The notes below the pieces were generated by a model. That model did no database searches. It worked only from the letters and a program-made list of their open reading frames with translations, and was not told the DNA's origin. From assembly GCA_963786195.1 (NCBI GenBank), contig CAWAYH010000006.1, positions 1,087,530 to 1,151,529 of the forward strand: DNA of 64,000 nucleotides, in the 5' to 3' direction. The translations under genes and the position numbers were made by a program. This document shows, one piece after another, positions 9,508 to 19,177 of the stretch. The stretch comes from CAWAYH01 sp963786195 (GTDB taxonomy: Bacteria; Acidobacteriota; Vicinamibacteria; Vicinamibacterales; 2-12-FULL-66-21). Each line of letters starts with the position of its first letter. Positions within the stretch are counted from its first letter, which is position 1.

Positions 9508-11672
9508 CTACCGCGCGTTCGCCAGCTCGTTGACCGCAGCGGACAGCATGCGGGCCTTCGGCTGATCGGCGGCCCGCGACGCATCCCTGTTCAACTCACT
9601 CGCGAGCTTCTTGAGCGCCTGCTGCTTCGGCTGGCCTGACAGCTTTTCAGCGTTCGCGAGCTGCGTCCTCGCCGCGCTGATCCGCTCGGCCGCCAGCCCG
9701 TTCGATCGCTCGAGCTGATCGAGGAACGCGCGCGCCTTGGCGAAGCTGGCCGGCCACACGATCCGGCGCTGCTCCTGCGCGTTCAGATAGTCCCACTGGA
9801 CGGTCTTGGCCGCGTCGATCTCGTTCTGCGAGATCAGGCCGCTCGGGACCAGCTCGTAGATGTCGAGCCCGCGCGCGATCTCGGAGCTGACGATGAGGCC
9901 GTTGTACCAGTACACCGACCACGACCCGCCGCTGATCAGCCGCGTCGCGTCCACGGGACCGCGATCGAAGTAGGCGATCTCCGTCGGCTTCGACACGTCG
10001 GTCCAGTCGAAGACCGAGATGCCGCCCTGATACCAGCCCTGCACCATCACCTCGCGCCCGGGAATCGGGATGAGCGATCCGTTGTGCGCGACGCAGTTCT
10101 CGAACGACGTCTGCGGCGCGGGCATCTTGTAGTAGCTCTTGAACTGCAGCTTGTTGTTCTCGATCGTGAAGAGCGCGTCGGCGCCCCATTCCAGCTTGTC
10201 GGTCTCGCGGCAGCGCGGCTGCGAGCCGCCGCCCCACTCGTCGGAGAAGAGGAGCTTGGTGCCGTCGTTGCTGAACGTCGCCGAATGCCAGAACGACATG
10301 TTGATGTCGGCCGCCTGGTCGATGCGCTTCGGCTTCGTCGACGTCGCTGATGTCGAGCAGCAGCCCGTAGCCGCCGCACGCGCCGCCGGCGTAGCCGATG
10401 TCGGGATAGACGGTGATGTCGTGGCACTGATTCGGTCCGGTATTGCCGCGTCCACCGCCGCCACCCCTGCCCTGCTGCGGTGCCGCAGCCGGGGCTCCGG
10501 CGCCGGCCGCACCGGCTCCCGCCGCGCCAGCACCCGCTGCTCCAGCACCCGCTGCTCCAGCACCCGCTGCTCCGGCTCCCGCTGCTCCGGCCGCGCCTGC
10601 GGCACCCGCCGCGCCTGCCGCTGCCGCGTCACCACCGGCGCCACCGCGGCCCGGCTCGACGCGTCGAGGCGGCGGCGCGAGGCCGTAGAAGATGCGCGGC
10701 GAGCTCACGATCGCCGCGGTCTGCGGCGCCGCCAGCGGCACCTTGATCACTTCGAGCCGGAAGCGGGCGCTTTCCGGATCGTCAATCGGCGCGTCCTTGC
10801 AGCCCGGCAGCTCCTCCGCCGAGCGAACGCCGGCCGAGCCCGACACATAGATGTAGACGTTCTCCTTGTCACGCGGATCGGTGACCACCGTGTGCGTGTG
10901 CGACCCGCGGCAGGTCTGCACGTTGGTCACGTACTTCGGGCTGGCCATGTCCGCGATGTCGAAGATGCGGATGCCGCGCAGCCGGTCCTTGCTCACCGGC
11001 TCGGGCACGCCCTGGATGCCGCAGTCGAGTGCGTCCGGCCTGGCCCTCGCCCGACACGAACAGCAGGTTCTTGTAGACCGAGACGTCGCTCTGCGACGCC
11101 GGGCAGACATACGTCAGCACGACAACGGGCTTCAGCGGGTTCGAGATGTCGTAGATCTGGAAGCCGTTGTAGTTGCCCTGAATCGTGTACTTCCCGGTGA
11201 ACGCGAGATCCGAGTTGGTGACCCCGAGGAACTTCTCGGTCGGCGGGGTCGTCGAGATCATCTTGATGTTCCACGCGGCCTGCGCAGCGTCCCAGCGGCC
11301 GGGCTTCAGCCCGACGCGCGGATCCGGCGTCGGCGCGGTCGCCGACACGATCGGCGTGACCGGTGGCGGCATCACGGCCGGCGGCGGCGGAGGCGGTGGC
11401 GGCGGCGGACCACCACGGCCACGCCCGCCTCGCCCCGTTGGCGCGTCAGCGGCAGGCGCGGCCGGCGCGCCTGACGGCGGCGTCGCAGCCGCGGGTGGCG
11501 GCGGCGCCTGTGCCTGGGCCGCCGGCGCGGCGGCTGGCGGCGGCGTGCTGGGCGGTGTCGAAACCGCGGCAGGTGGAGCCGCCGGCGCCGGCGTGGCCGG
11601 CGGAGTGGTCTTCGGCCCGCACCCGGCAACGACGAGCCCGACCGCGAGCGACGTGTAAACGAGCGATCTCAT
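9508..11672 (-). CDS. LVIVD-repeat secreted lipoprotein-like protein (two frameshifts)
   Basis: ATG at 11672 has GGAG eight bases upstream. The N-terminus MRSLVYTSLAVGLVVAGCG ends in a lipobox-like AGC, followed by a Pro/Ala-rich linker with a polyproline stretch. The body has beta-propeller LVIVD elements: YNGFQIYDISNPLKPVVVL, GIRIFDIADMASPKYVTNV, GLLLDISDV and GGISVFDWTDVSKPTEIAYF. The coding frame changes near 11035 (after FVSGEGQAGRT) and near 10335 (between LLLDISDV and KPKRIDQAADI), with conserved sequence on both sides, so an intact gene of about 720 residues is likely behind two indels. An Ala/Gly-rich insert is encoded at 10490-10640. The DUF305 gene lies 36 bases upstream on the same strand and probably shares its transcript. 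LVIVD proteins are extracellular propellers of unknown role. Confidence 0.75.
10494..10625. repeat. In-frame 15-base tandem repeat coding for an Ala/Gly-rich linker
   Basis: Units of about 15 bases built on CACCCGCTGCTCCAG follow each other within the LVIVD gene and encode GAAGA-type peptide repeats on the minus strand. Copies near 10530-10575 are nearly identical, while outer copies drift. The repeat keeps the reading frame, as expected for a flexible linker that expands by slippage. Confidence 0.7.
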
Positions 11673-11708
11673 AGTTAGGACTCCGTTCACCTTGGAAAAA
11701 ACGCGATC

Positions 11709-12368
11709 CTACTTCGAATTGGGCTTGACCGGCCCATCGAGCATCTTCCCCATGCGCTCGATCTCGGTCGTCTGATCCGCGTACATGTCCGACGCGAACT
11801 TGTAGACGTCGTCATCCTGCAGCGCGCCGTACGAGGCGAAGAGATCGTCCACCATCTTGATGGCGCCCTCGTGATGGCGAATCATGAACGTGAGGAACAA
11901 CTTGTCCCACTCGGCGCTTCGAGCCTTGTCGAGCTGTGCCAGCTGCTCGGGCGTGAGCATGCCGGGCATCAGCATGTCGTGCTCGACGCCGTTCATCTTC
12001 ATCCGATGATGCGTGGCGTTGGCGGCCGGCACGACCTCACCGCGGTCGCGCAGCCAGTTGCGCATGAACTCGATCTCGTCGCGCTGACCGATCACCATCC
12101 GCTCGCACAGGACGCGGACGTCGGGCCTGGCGCCATGCGATGTCGCCCAGCCGGCGATCAGGACCGCTTGAGCGTGGTGCGGGATCATCCCGGCCATGAA
12201 GTCGATGTCGGCCTGACTGTAGGGCTGCCGCACGAGATCGGGCCGCGCCTTCGGTTCCGGCGGCTGGCCGGGCTGCTGATCAGAGCTGGCGCGCATGCCG
12301 ACGCTCGACATTCCGGTGACCAGGATGGCAAGACCCGCCGCCAGCAGTGTTTTTCGCGGGGTGTTCAT
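11709..12368 (-). CDS. DUF305 family protein, secreted
   Basis: 219 residues from ATG 12368, with AAGGGG upstream and a signal peptide (TLLAAGLAILVTGMSSVG). The two DUF305 signatures are present: FMAGMIPHHAQAV and TFMIRHHEGAIKMVDDLF, each with paired histidines, plus ERMVIGQRDEIEFM between them. DUF305 proteins are ferritin-like helical bundles, often found with copper or other metal-handling proteins; metal binding here is inferred from the histidines. It is followed on the same strand by the LVIVD gene, a likely two-gene operon. Confidence 0.93.
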   Translation of the reverse strand: MNTPRKTLLAAGLAILVTGMSSVGMRASSDQQPGQPPEPKARPDLVRQPYSQADIDFMAGMIPHHAQAVLIAGWATSHGARPDVRVLCERMVIGQRDEIEFMRNWLRDRGEVVPAANATHHRMKMNGVEHDMLMPGMLTPEQLAQLDKARSAEWDKLFLTFMIRHHEGAIKMVDDLFASYGALQDDDVYKFASDMYADQTTEIERMGKMLDGPVKPNSK

Positions 12369-12536
12369 ATCGTCGCCCCTTGGGATGGGCGAAATAGTAG
12401 ACCATTCGCACCGGCGAGGGGAAGCGGCGGTCCGGACCCGTCGGCCCGGCCCCAGAAGCTGTCTCATAAACCTGCCGCTCGTTCCACGGTGCGAGCGAGC
12501 ATGGCGAGCGAGCCACGCGACCGGAGCGCGCCGGCG

Positions 12537-12580
12537 CCCTTCGACTTCGCTCAGGGCGTGGTGAGCCTAGTCGAACCACG
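12537..12580 (+). repeat. 44-bp palindromic insertion nested in R1
   Basis: Compared with R2-R4, the sequence CCTTCGACTTCGCTCAGGG and the following GTGGTGAGCCTAGTCGAACC interrupt the core exactly between CCGGCG and AAGCGG. The insert has TTCGAC/GTCGAA and GTGGT/ACCAC pairings. It resembles the widespread CTTCGAC...GCTCAGG bacterial palindromic repeats, from general knowledge rather than a search. Confidence 0.7.
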
Positions 12581-12601
12581 AAGCGGCGCGCGAGAGAGCG
12601 T

Positions 12602-12638
12602 GTAGTCTCATCCGGCGAAGCCCCTCGGATGAGACTAC
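12602..12638. terminator. 13-bp perfect hairpin after the SufS-SufU gene
   Basis: GTAGTCTCATCCG (12602-12614) pairs perfectly with CGGATGAGACTAC (12626-12638) around an 11-base loop. It begins inside the stop codon of the minus-strand SufS-SufU gene. No T-run follows, so it may act as a weak terminator or as a 3'-end stabiliser. Confidence 0.5.
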
Positions 12639-14347
12639 GCGGTGGGCGGCCTGGCGGCGGCAGCCGACTGCAGGGCGTTCTGAAGAGCCTCCCAGGCGAG
12701 CATCACGCAGGCGAGACGCGACGGGTAGTCGCGAAATGTGGAGAAAACCTTCAAGCCGCCGACCTGATCGGGGAGCGTCGAGGCTGCGACGCCCTGCAGA
12801 ACCATCGACAGGGAGTCGGCCAGCGTTTCCACGTAACGGATGTGGCGCCCCCTGACGCACTCGGTCATGAGCGACGCCGATGCCTTCCCGAGGGCACAGA
12901 GCGCACCATCGAAGCTGACGTCTGCGATGCGGTCGCCGTCGAGCCGCAGGAAGACGGTGACCCGATCGCCGCACGCGCGGTTCTCGCCCTCGCTTACCGC
13001 CGTGGGGTCCTTCATGACGTGGCAGCTCCGCGGCCGACGGTTGTGATCGAGGATCACGTCCTGATAGACACTGGAGCCCTTTCCCGATCCGTCAAAGATC
13101 TCGCGGGCGCGGACGGACGCGTCGATCAGCCGATCGACGTCGTCTCTCGTGTTGTAGAGCGCGAACGATGCCCGCGCCGTCGCGGGAACGCCGAAGCGGT
13201 CCATGACAGGCTGCGCGCAGTGCTGTCCCGTGCGGATGGCAACGCCTTCGCGATCGAGGATGGTCCCGATGTCGTGCGCATGGATGCCGTCCAGGAGAAA
13301 CGACAGCACGCCCGTCTTGTCTCGCGCGTGACCGAGAATTCGCAGGCCAGGGATCTCGAGCATGCGCGCGGTCGCATACGTGAGCAGATCGTCCTCGTGC
13401 GCGGCGACAGACGCCATGTCGAACTGAGACAGATAGTCCACTGCGGCCCCCGCCCCGACCGCTCCAGCAATGTTCGGCGTCCCCGCCTCGAACTTGTACG
13501 GCACCGCGTTGTAGGTCGTCCTCTCGAATGTCACCGACGCGATCATGTCGCCGCCGCCCTGGTACGGCGGCATCTCTTCGAGCCACGCACGCTTGCCGTA
13601 CAGCGCGCCGGAGCCCGTTGGGCCGTACATCTTGTGCGACGAGAACGCGAAGAAGTCGCAGTCGAGCGCCTGTACGTCCATCGGCAGGTGCCCGACGGAC
13701 TGCGCGCCGTCGACGAGCACCGGCACGCCGTATGCGTGAGCGCGATCGACGATGGCCCTGACGGGTACGATGGTTCCCAGAGTGTTCGAGACGTGAATGA
13801 TCGCGACCAGCCTCGTCTTCTCGGTCAGCAAGCGATCGAACTCGTCCAGCCGCAGCTCGCCGTCGTCGTCTATCGGCACGACGCGCAGGCGGGCGCCGGT
13901 CTGCGCGCAGACGAGCTGCCACGGCACGATGTTCGAGTGATGCTCCATCCAGGACACCAGGATTTCGTCGCCAGGCCGAAGGCGCGGCCGGGCGAAGCTC
14001 TGGGCGACGAGGTTGATGGCGTCCGTGCATCCCTTCGTGAGGACGATTTCCGCGGCGTCGTGCGCGTGCAGAAAGCGCGCGATCTTCTCGCGGGCCCCTT
14101 CGTAGGCGGCAGTCGCGAGCTCTCCAAGCCGGTGCGTCGCGCGATGGATGTTGGCGTTCGAGTGCCGGTAGAACGCGTCCAGCGCCTCCAGGACCATCCC
14201 GGGTTTCTGAGTCGTGTTGGCGTTGTCGAGGTAGACCAGGGGTTTGTGGCGAACCAGCTCAGCCAGAATCGGAAAATCCGCGCGAGCGCGGAGCGGGTCG
14301 AACCGGGCAGCGCCGACCGCGGCCGTCTCGGGACTCGTGCGATGCAT
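12635..14347 (-). CDS. sufS-sufU: Bifunctional SufS-SufU fusion: cysteine desulfurase plus sulfur acceptor/scaffold
   Basis: 570 residues in one unbroken frame. Residues 1 to about 415 are a class II cysteine desulfurase: LVYLDNANTTQKP, WMEHHSNIVPWQ, LVDGAQSVGHLPMDV, the PLP lysine in SSHKMYGPTG (K239) and the catalytic cysteine in RTGQHCAQP (C377). Residues about 425-570 are a SufU domain: YQDVILDHNRRPRS, RACGD (C459, D461), GALCALGKASASLMTE (C484) and RLACVMLAWEAL (C547), so the expected zinc/acceptor ligands are all there. SufS takes sulfur from cysteine and passes the persulfide to SufU for Fe-S assembly; fusing them would make the transfer intramolecular. No other suf gene is visible nearby. 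Confidence 0.93.
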   Translation of the reverse strand: MHRTSPETAAVGAARFDPLRARADFPILAELVRHKPLVYLDNANTTQKPGMVLEALDAFYRHSNANIHRATHRLGELATAAYEGAREKIARFLHAHDAAEIVLTKGCTDAINLVAQSFARPRLRPGDEILVSWMEHHSNIVPWQLVCAQTGARLRVVPIDDDGELRLDEFDRLLTEKTRLVAIIHVSNTLGTIVPVRAIVDRAHAYGVPVLVDGAQSVGHLPMDVQALDCDFFAFSSHKMYGPTGSGALYGKRAWLEEMPPYQGGGDMIASVTFERTTYNAVPYKFEAGTPNIAGAVGAGAAVDYLSQFDMASVAAHEDDLLTYATARMLEIPGLRILGHARDKTGVLSFLLDGIHAHDIGTILDREGVAIRTGQHCAQPVMDRFGVPATARASFALYNTRDDVDRLIDASVRAREIFDGSGKGSSVYQDVILDHNRRPRSCHVMKDPTAVSEGENRACGDRVTVFLRLDGDRIADVSFDGALCALGKASASLMTECVRGRHIRYVETLADSLSMVLQGVAASTLPDQVGGLKVFSTFRDYPSRLACVMLAWEALQNALQSAAAARPPTA

Positions 14348-14372
14348 GGCACCTCGATGGGAGAACTGTAGT

Positions 14373-14423
14373 GTCCGGCTTCAGCCGGACCTCGTCGCGT
14401 GTGGAATTCGGCTTTAGCCGGAC
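14373..14423. repeat. Two adjacent small palindromes (GTCCGGCTTCAGCCGGAC type)
   Basis: GTCCGGCTTCAGCCGGAC at 14373-14390 forms an 8-bp stem with a 2-base loop. A degenerate second copy, TTCGGCTTTAGCCGGAC, follows at 14407-14423. They lie upstream of the SufS-SufU start and before Ku, in a 292-base gap (14348-14639) that otherwise shows nothing recognisable. Confidence 0.55.
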
Positions 14424-14639
14424 CCGATGGTGATCGCGCCATCGCGGCGGGAAGTTGGACAGAGGGAGCCTCACGCCTGAAATGCGGGCGGCCGCGAGAA
14501 TCCCCCCACGACATCCGCCGCCTTCATGAGTTTGCTTCTCTCTCCTGCGTCCAGATTGAGGCCTGCCCCTGGGTCAGGGTCAAGCACCTTCCGCGAAAAA
14601 GGTGGCTGGCCGGGCACGAGGTTTGCGTCGGCCGGATGC

Positions 14640-15506
14640 ATGCCGCGATCAATCTGGACAGGTGCCCTCTCCTTCGGTCTGGTCAACATCCCCGTCGAAG
14701 TTCACACGGCCGTGCGAGAGAGCCGGCCCCATTTCCGGATGCTCCACGCCAAGGATCGGTCGCCGATCAGCGTCGAACGGGTCTGCCAGAAAGAAGGCAA
14801 ACCCGTCGAGTGGAACGATCTGGTGAAGGGCTACGAGTACGAGAAGGGCCAATTCGTCGTGTTGACCAAGGAGGATTTCGCCGCCGCAGCCGTCGAAAAG
14901 ACGCGGCGCATCGACATCCTCGACTTCGTCACCGCCGAGGCAATCGACGATCGCTTCTTCGACAAGCCGTATTACCTGACGCCCGGCAAGGGCGGAGACT
15001 CCGCATACGTGCTCCTGCGCGAAGCCATCCGCGAATCGGGCCGAATCGGCATCGCGAAGTTCATCCTTCGTGACGTCCAGCATCTTGCCGCGGTGGAGGC
15101 GATCGGCACGGCGCTGGTTCTGTCGACGCTGCGTTTTGCCAACGAGCTGATCGACGTGGAATCGCTCAACATTCCGAGGGGCAAGGAGATCGGAAAGAAA
15201 GACCTTCAGATGGCGACCACGCTCGTCGAGAACCTCGCCGCGGACTGGAAGCCGGAGAAGTACACGGACGACTATCGCGAAAACCTGATGCGAGTGATCA
15301 AGGCCAGGATGAAGGGCACGAAGGCCAGGCTCGTATCCGATGAACGGCCGCGCGATGCGAAGGTGGTCGACCTGATGGAACGGCTTCGACAGAGCCTCGA
15401 AGCGTCCGGCAAAGGGGACCGCGAAGGCCGGAACGCGGGCGCGCGCGAGCTCCGCGCACACCCGCAAGGCGCCGCGTCGTCAGATCGCCTGATCACTGCG
15501 GCGTGA
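14640..15506 (+). CDS. ku: Ku protein (non-homologous end joining)
   Basis: 288 residues from ATG 14640. This start gives the standard bacterial Ku beginning MPRSIWTGALSFGLVNIPVE; the frame is open further back to 14526, but that extension is unlike Ku. The core has the family features: FRMLHAKDRSPIS, VERVCQKEGKPVEWNDLVKG, YEYEKGQFVVLTKEDF, the DKPYYLTPGKGGDSAYVLL block and IGIAKFILRDVQHLAAV. Ku binds DNA ends as a ring and recruits LigD; no ligD gene is in the window. The 3' end overlaps the convergent GSDH gene by 14 bases. No good ribosome binding site was seen. Confidence 0.93.
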   Translation: MPRSIWTGALSFGLVNIPVEVHTAVRESRPHFRMLHAKDRSPISVERVCQKEGKPVEWNDLVKGYEYEKGQFVVLTKEDFAAAAVEKTRRIDILDFVTAEAIDDRFFDKPYYLTPGKGGDSAYVLLREAIRESGRIGIAKFILRDVQHLAAVEAIGTALVLSTLRFANELIDVESLNIPRGKEIGKKDLQMATTLVENLAADWKPEKYTDDYRENLMRVIKARMKGTKARLVSDERPRDAKVVDLMERLRQSLEASGKGDREGRNAGARELRAHPQGAASSDRLITAA

Positions 15507-18370
15507 TTTCCACGAAGTTGATCTTGTTGTTGTTCGCCCCGGCGCCGCTCCGGATCGTCAACCGGCCGTCGGTGACCGTGACGGTCGCGGTACCCTCGAT
15601 CCAGCGCGTGGCCGTCGTCGGCGTGCCGGTCACGACGAGCACGCCCTCGGCGTTCATCCTGAACACGCTGTCGAAGTTGCTCGCATCTCCGGAAACGACC
15701 CGAACGACGTAGGTGCCGTTGGGCACGGCAATCTCCCACACCGCATCCGGATTGCCCGGCTTCTGCAGGTGCGTCAGCGTGTCGTAGCGCTGGTCTGGCG
15801 AATTCGCGGCATTGCGATCGCGCGTCTGAGCCGTGTTGTCGGCGTTCCAGCCGTACGTCTGCCCGTTCCCCCGGTTCGCGAACACGAGGCCGCCGTCGGA
15901 GAGATAGCCGGACGGCACGGGCGCCGAGGCGGGCTGGAAATTGACGCGAATCGCCGACGCGGGCGGCGGCGGAGGGGTGGCGGTGGCGGCGTGCCGGACC
16001 CGGTGAACAACCGTGCGGTGGGGATCACCGCCTTGGGCACAGACGGCCCACTCCACAGCAGTCGCGCGACTGCGCCGCCCTCGTTCTCGAACATCTCCAT
16101 CCGGATGTCGTATCGCTGGCCGGCGGTCAGCGCGATGGTCCCGCTGTTCTCTGTTGTCGCATGCAGCGTCCAGTTGTTGACGAGCTGCTGACCGTTGACC
16201 CACAGACGCACGCCGTCGTCGCTCTGCGTGTAGAACGTGTAGGTCCCGGTGAACTGCGGCTCGACCTGTCCGGTCCAGCGCACGCTGAAGGTGTTCGCGC
16301 CAATCGTCGCCACGGGCGCACCACTCCCCCAGTCGAAGTTGACCGTCGAATCCACCCGCGTGAGCGTCGCGCCCGTGAAGTCGCTGTTGTCGAAGTACGT
16401 CGCTGAGAGCCCGTTGGCCGGACCGCCCGAGCCCACACGATACGTCGCCGTGTACGTCGTGTCAGTGGCCGGCGTCGAGATGTTGTGCGTGGCAGCCCCG
16501 CCGTCCGACCACGAGACGAATTCGTAGGTCGTGCCGCCCGAGGACTGCGTCGGCGGCGCGTCGAGGTTGCGCACGACCCCCACCACGGACTCGACGGTGA
16601 TCGGCGTGGCCGTCGGTTGCGCGTCGAGGCGCACCTGCAGACCGGCGGGGTTCGTCGCGATCGTCAGCCGCGCTTTGCGGGGCATCACGTCCCGAGTCGT
16701 CGTGCTCGTCAGCCCGCCGGAATCGGTGACCGTCAGGTAGAGTCGGTACCAGACGTTCGACTCGGTATGGCCGGTGGTCGGCACCGTGAAAGATCCCGTG
16801 CGCGATCCGCTCGTCGGCGGCATGAACGGATGCACGTGCGTGTCGTGATGGAAATCCACGCGCCAGGTGAAGGCGCTGGCCGGCAGCGTCCCGTCCTGGG
16901 GATCGGTGGCCGTCCCGGAATAGTTGATCACCGCGCCGCCGCTGTAGAGCGTGCCGGCCGCGGGCTGCGAGATCGTCGGCGCCGGCGGCGGCTGGTTTCC
17001 GCTCACCGTCAAGAGCGCCGCGTTGCTCGTGACGCTGCCGAAGTCGTTCGAGACGACGGCACGGAACGACGCGCCGTTGTCCCCCGCGGCGACGGAGGCG
17101 ATCGTATAGTCCTGCGAGGTGGCTCCGGTGATGTTCGTGCCGTTCCGCTGCCACTGGTAGCGCAGCGGCGCGGACCCCGACGCGCGAACGCTGAAGGTCG
17201 CGGAGGCGCCGGGCGCGACGGTCTGGCTTGCCGGGTGCGAGGTGAGGCTGGGGGCGGAGGCGCCGTGACTCGATCCGGTACACGACACCCGTGTTCGCGC
17301 CGGAACCGCGCGCGAGATAGTACAAAGCGCCGTCGTCGGAGACTTTGAGATCGACCGGCGAGGCGATCCCCGTCGCGAACGTCACGACGCTGTTGCCGGC
17401 GGAGGGATCGAGCTTGCGTATCCACCCGGCGCAGTAATCGGCGAAGAAGTAGTCGTTCGTGTAATCGGAAGGAAACCTCATCGTCAAGGGCGAGTAGAAC
17501 GCGCCGCCGGTGATCGCACAGGTGCCTGCAGAATGGTTGTACGAGTAGCGCGGCGTCCGGAACCGGGGGTCGGTCGTCGCACCTTCCGTCGTCGGCCACC
17601 CGTAGTTCGCGCCGGCGACGCCGTCGTTGATCTCCTCCCAGGTGTTCTGGCCGACGTCGTTGATGAACATCTCGGTCCGGCCGGGATTGAACGCGAACGT
17701 AAAGGGATTCCGCAGCCCGAGCGCGTAGATTGCGCGTTGCTTGCCGGAAGCTGTTCCGAAGAACGGATTGTCGGTCGGAATCGTGCCGTCCGTGTTGATC
17801 CGCAGCATCTTGCCGAGCACGTTGTTCATGCTCTGTGCGTTTGCGCCGTTGGCGTTCTCGCCGACGGCCGCGTAGAGCTTGCCGTCCGGACCGAAGTGCA
17901 AGCGCGCCGCCGTTGTGGTTCGTCGCGCCACTCAGGTTGTCGAGCTCGAAAATGATGAGCTCGCTGCCCGGAACGGCCACGTCGCCGTTTGCGGTGAAGC
18001 GGCTGATCCGGTTGTGGATCGCCGGCGACGTCGCCGTGTAGTAGACGTAGACGAAGTGATTGGACGCGAACTGCGGATCGAAGGCGACGCCGAGGAGACC
18101 GCGTTCGCCAACAGAGCTGACGGTCAGTGTAAGAAAGGGCGTAGGCAGGAGGCTTCCATCCTTGATGACCCTCAAGCGTCCGCCCTGCTCCGCGACGAAC
18201 AACCGGCCGTCCGGCGCGAACTGCATGGCGGTCGGGCTCGAGAGTCCACTGGCGACGAGCGCTTCGGTAAATCCTGAAGGAAGCGACGCCGCGCGCGGTG
18301 TTTGCACCGCCAACGCGCACATAGCGAGACACAACCCGAACGTCAATCGTCTCCACAGTTGAGCTCTCAT
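15493..18370 (-). CDS. Secreted glucose/sorbosone dehydrogenase-like protein with Ig, PA14 and malectin-like domains (frameshifted)
   Basis: About 959 residues, read in four frames. From ATG 18370: signal peptide, then the GSDH beta-propeller (GLSSPTAMQFAPDGRLFVAE, GERGLLGVAFDPQF, HFGPDGKLYAAVGENANG, NPFTFAFNPGRTEMFINDVG, WEEINDGVAGANYGWP). Next come an Ig-like domain (LRYQWQRNGTNITG), a second beta-sandwich region (HDTHVHPF), a PA14 domain (GLSATYFDNSDFTGATL, FYTQSDDGVRLWVNGQQLV) and a C-terminal malectin-like domain ending INFVEITPQ. Shifts fall near 17900, 17270 and 15975, the last in a GGC/GGT run. PQQ-dependent sugar oxidation with carbohydrate binding outside the cell is inferred from the domains. 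Confidence 0.8.
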
Positions 18371-18575
18371 TCAGGCACAATCCTCCCCGTTCGCAGTCAA
18401 CGCGCCGCGGCCTCGTGCAAGAGGGGTGCCCCGATGCGATCAGAAAAAGCGACGCGGGACGCGTGGCTCGTCTGTTTGCGCCGATGGAGGAGAGGGATTC
18501 GCGGTGAGAGCGACCAGTCGTGGGGCGATCGTCACCCCACGGCTGGTTGGTGCGGTGTGCGCGTCGGGAGGAAAC

Positions 18576-19058
18576 TTACGGCTGACCCGAGTGCGCCATC
18601 TGTTTGAAGAACTCATCGGCGCGCTGACGGATCTCGGCCTGCGTCAGATCTTCCTTGCGCGTCGCGATCCACCAGGTGTAGCCGGCCGGATCGGCGATGG
18701 CGCCGCCGCGGTCGCCCCAGAACTGATCGGCCAGCGGCATCTGCACCGTCGCGCCTTCGCGCACGGCGTTGTTGAACACGGCGTCGCTGTCGTCGACGAA
18801 CAGCCAGAGCGACATCGGCGATCCGCCGAGGCCCTTCGGGCCCTTCATCCCCATCATCACGTCGTTACACATGAAACGTGAATTGCCGATCTGGATTTCG
18901 GCGTGCATGATCTTGCCGTCGGGGCCGAGACTGCGGCTTATTTCCTGCGCGCCGAACGCCTTCTTGTACCAGTCGATCGTCTGGGCGGCGTCGTCGAGGG
19001 TCAGCGCCGGCGTGATGCTGTAATACCCGTCGGGAATGGCTTTCGCTGCTTTCGCCAT
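18576..19058 (-). CDS. VOC family (PhnB/glyoxalase-like) protein
   Basis: 160 residues. The ATG at 19058 has a perfect AAGGAGGT seven bases upstream, so it is preferred over an open extension to 19082. The fold is PhnB-like: SITPALTLDDAAQTIDWYKK, AEIQIGNSRFMCND, LWLFVDDSDAVFNNAVREGA, then DQFWGDRGGAIADPAGYTWW. It probably acts as a metal-dependent or binding VOC protein; no substrate can be named. The 205-base gap to the GSDH gene start shows nothing recognisable. Confidence 0.88.
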   Translation of the reverse strand: MAKAAKAIPDGYYSITPALTLDDAAQTIDWYKKAFGAQEISRSLGPDGKIMHAEIQIGNSRFMCNDVMMGMKGPKGLGGSPMSLWLFVDDSDAVFNNAVREGATVQMPLADQFWGDRGGAIADPAGYTWWIATRKEDLTQAEIRQRADEFFKQMAHSGQP

Positions 19059-19177
19059 CGGAACCTCCTTCTTTCCGAACACACGAGCGTGACGCGAGTG
19101 CCTCGCTCGAAACGACCACTATGGTTCGGAACGCGGCCCGATGCAAGCTGGACGCTTGTAGACTTTGCGAGACGCGG

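Larger units (their letters stand above)
12454..12638 (+). repeat. Dispersed element copy R1 (longest copy, with an internal insertion)
   Basis: Begins AGAAGCTGTCTCATAAACCT and shares with the other three copies the core GCGAGCGAGCATGGCGAGCG, then AGCCACGCGACCGGAGCGCG, then AGCGGCGCGCGAGAGAG. Unlike the others it carries 44 extra bases at 12537-12580 and has lost the left half of the terminal GAGGGGC hairpin, which is replaced by a different perfect hairpin. Its right end contains the stop codon of the SufS-SufU gene (CTA at 12635-12637 on this strand). Confidence 0.85.

Noticed and set aside
9438..10625. The GGTGCA and 15-base repeats as a possible CRISPR array
   Set aside because: No spacers of constant length exist. 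One set is in an intergenic palindrome cluster and the other is an in-frame coding repeat.
12629..14371. A 580-codon plus-strand frame opposite SufS-SufU
   Set aside because: A shadow of the fusion gene, whose sequence is fully explained by enzyme motifs on the other strand.
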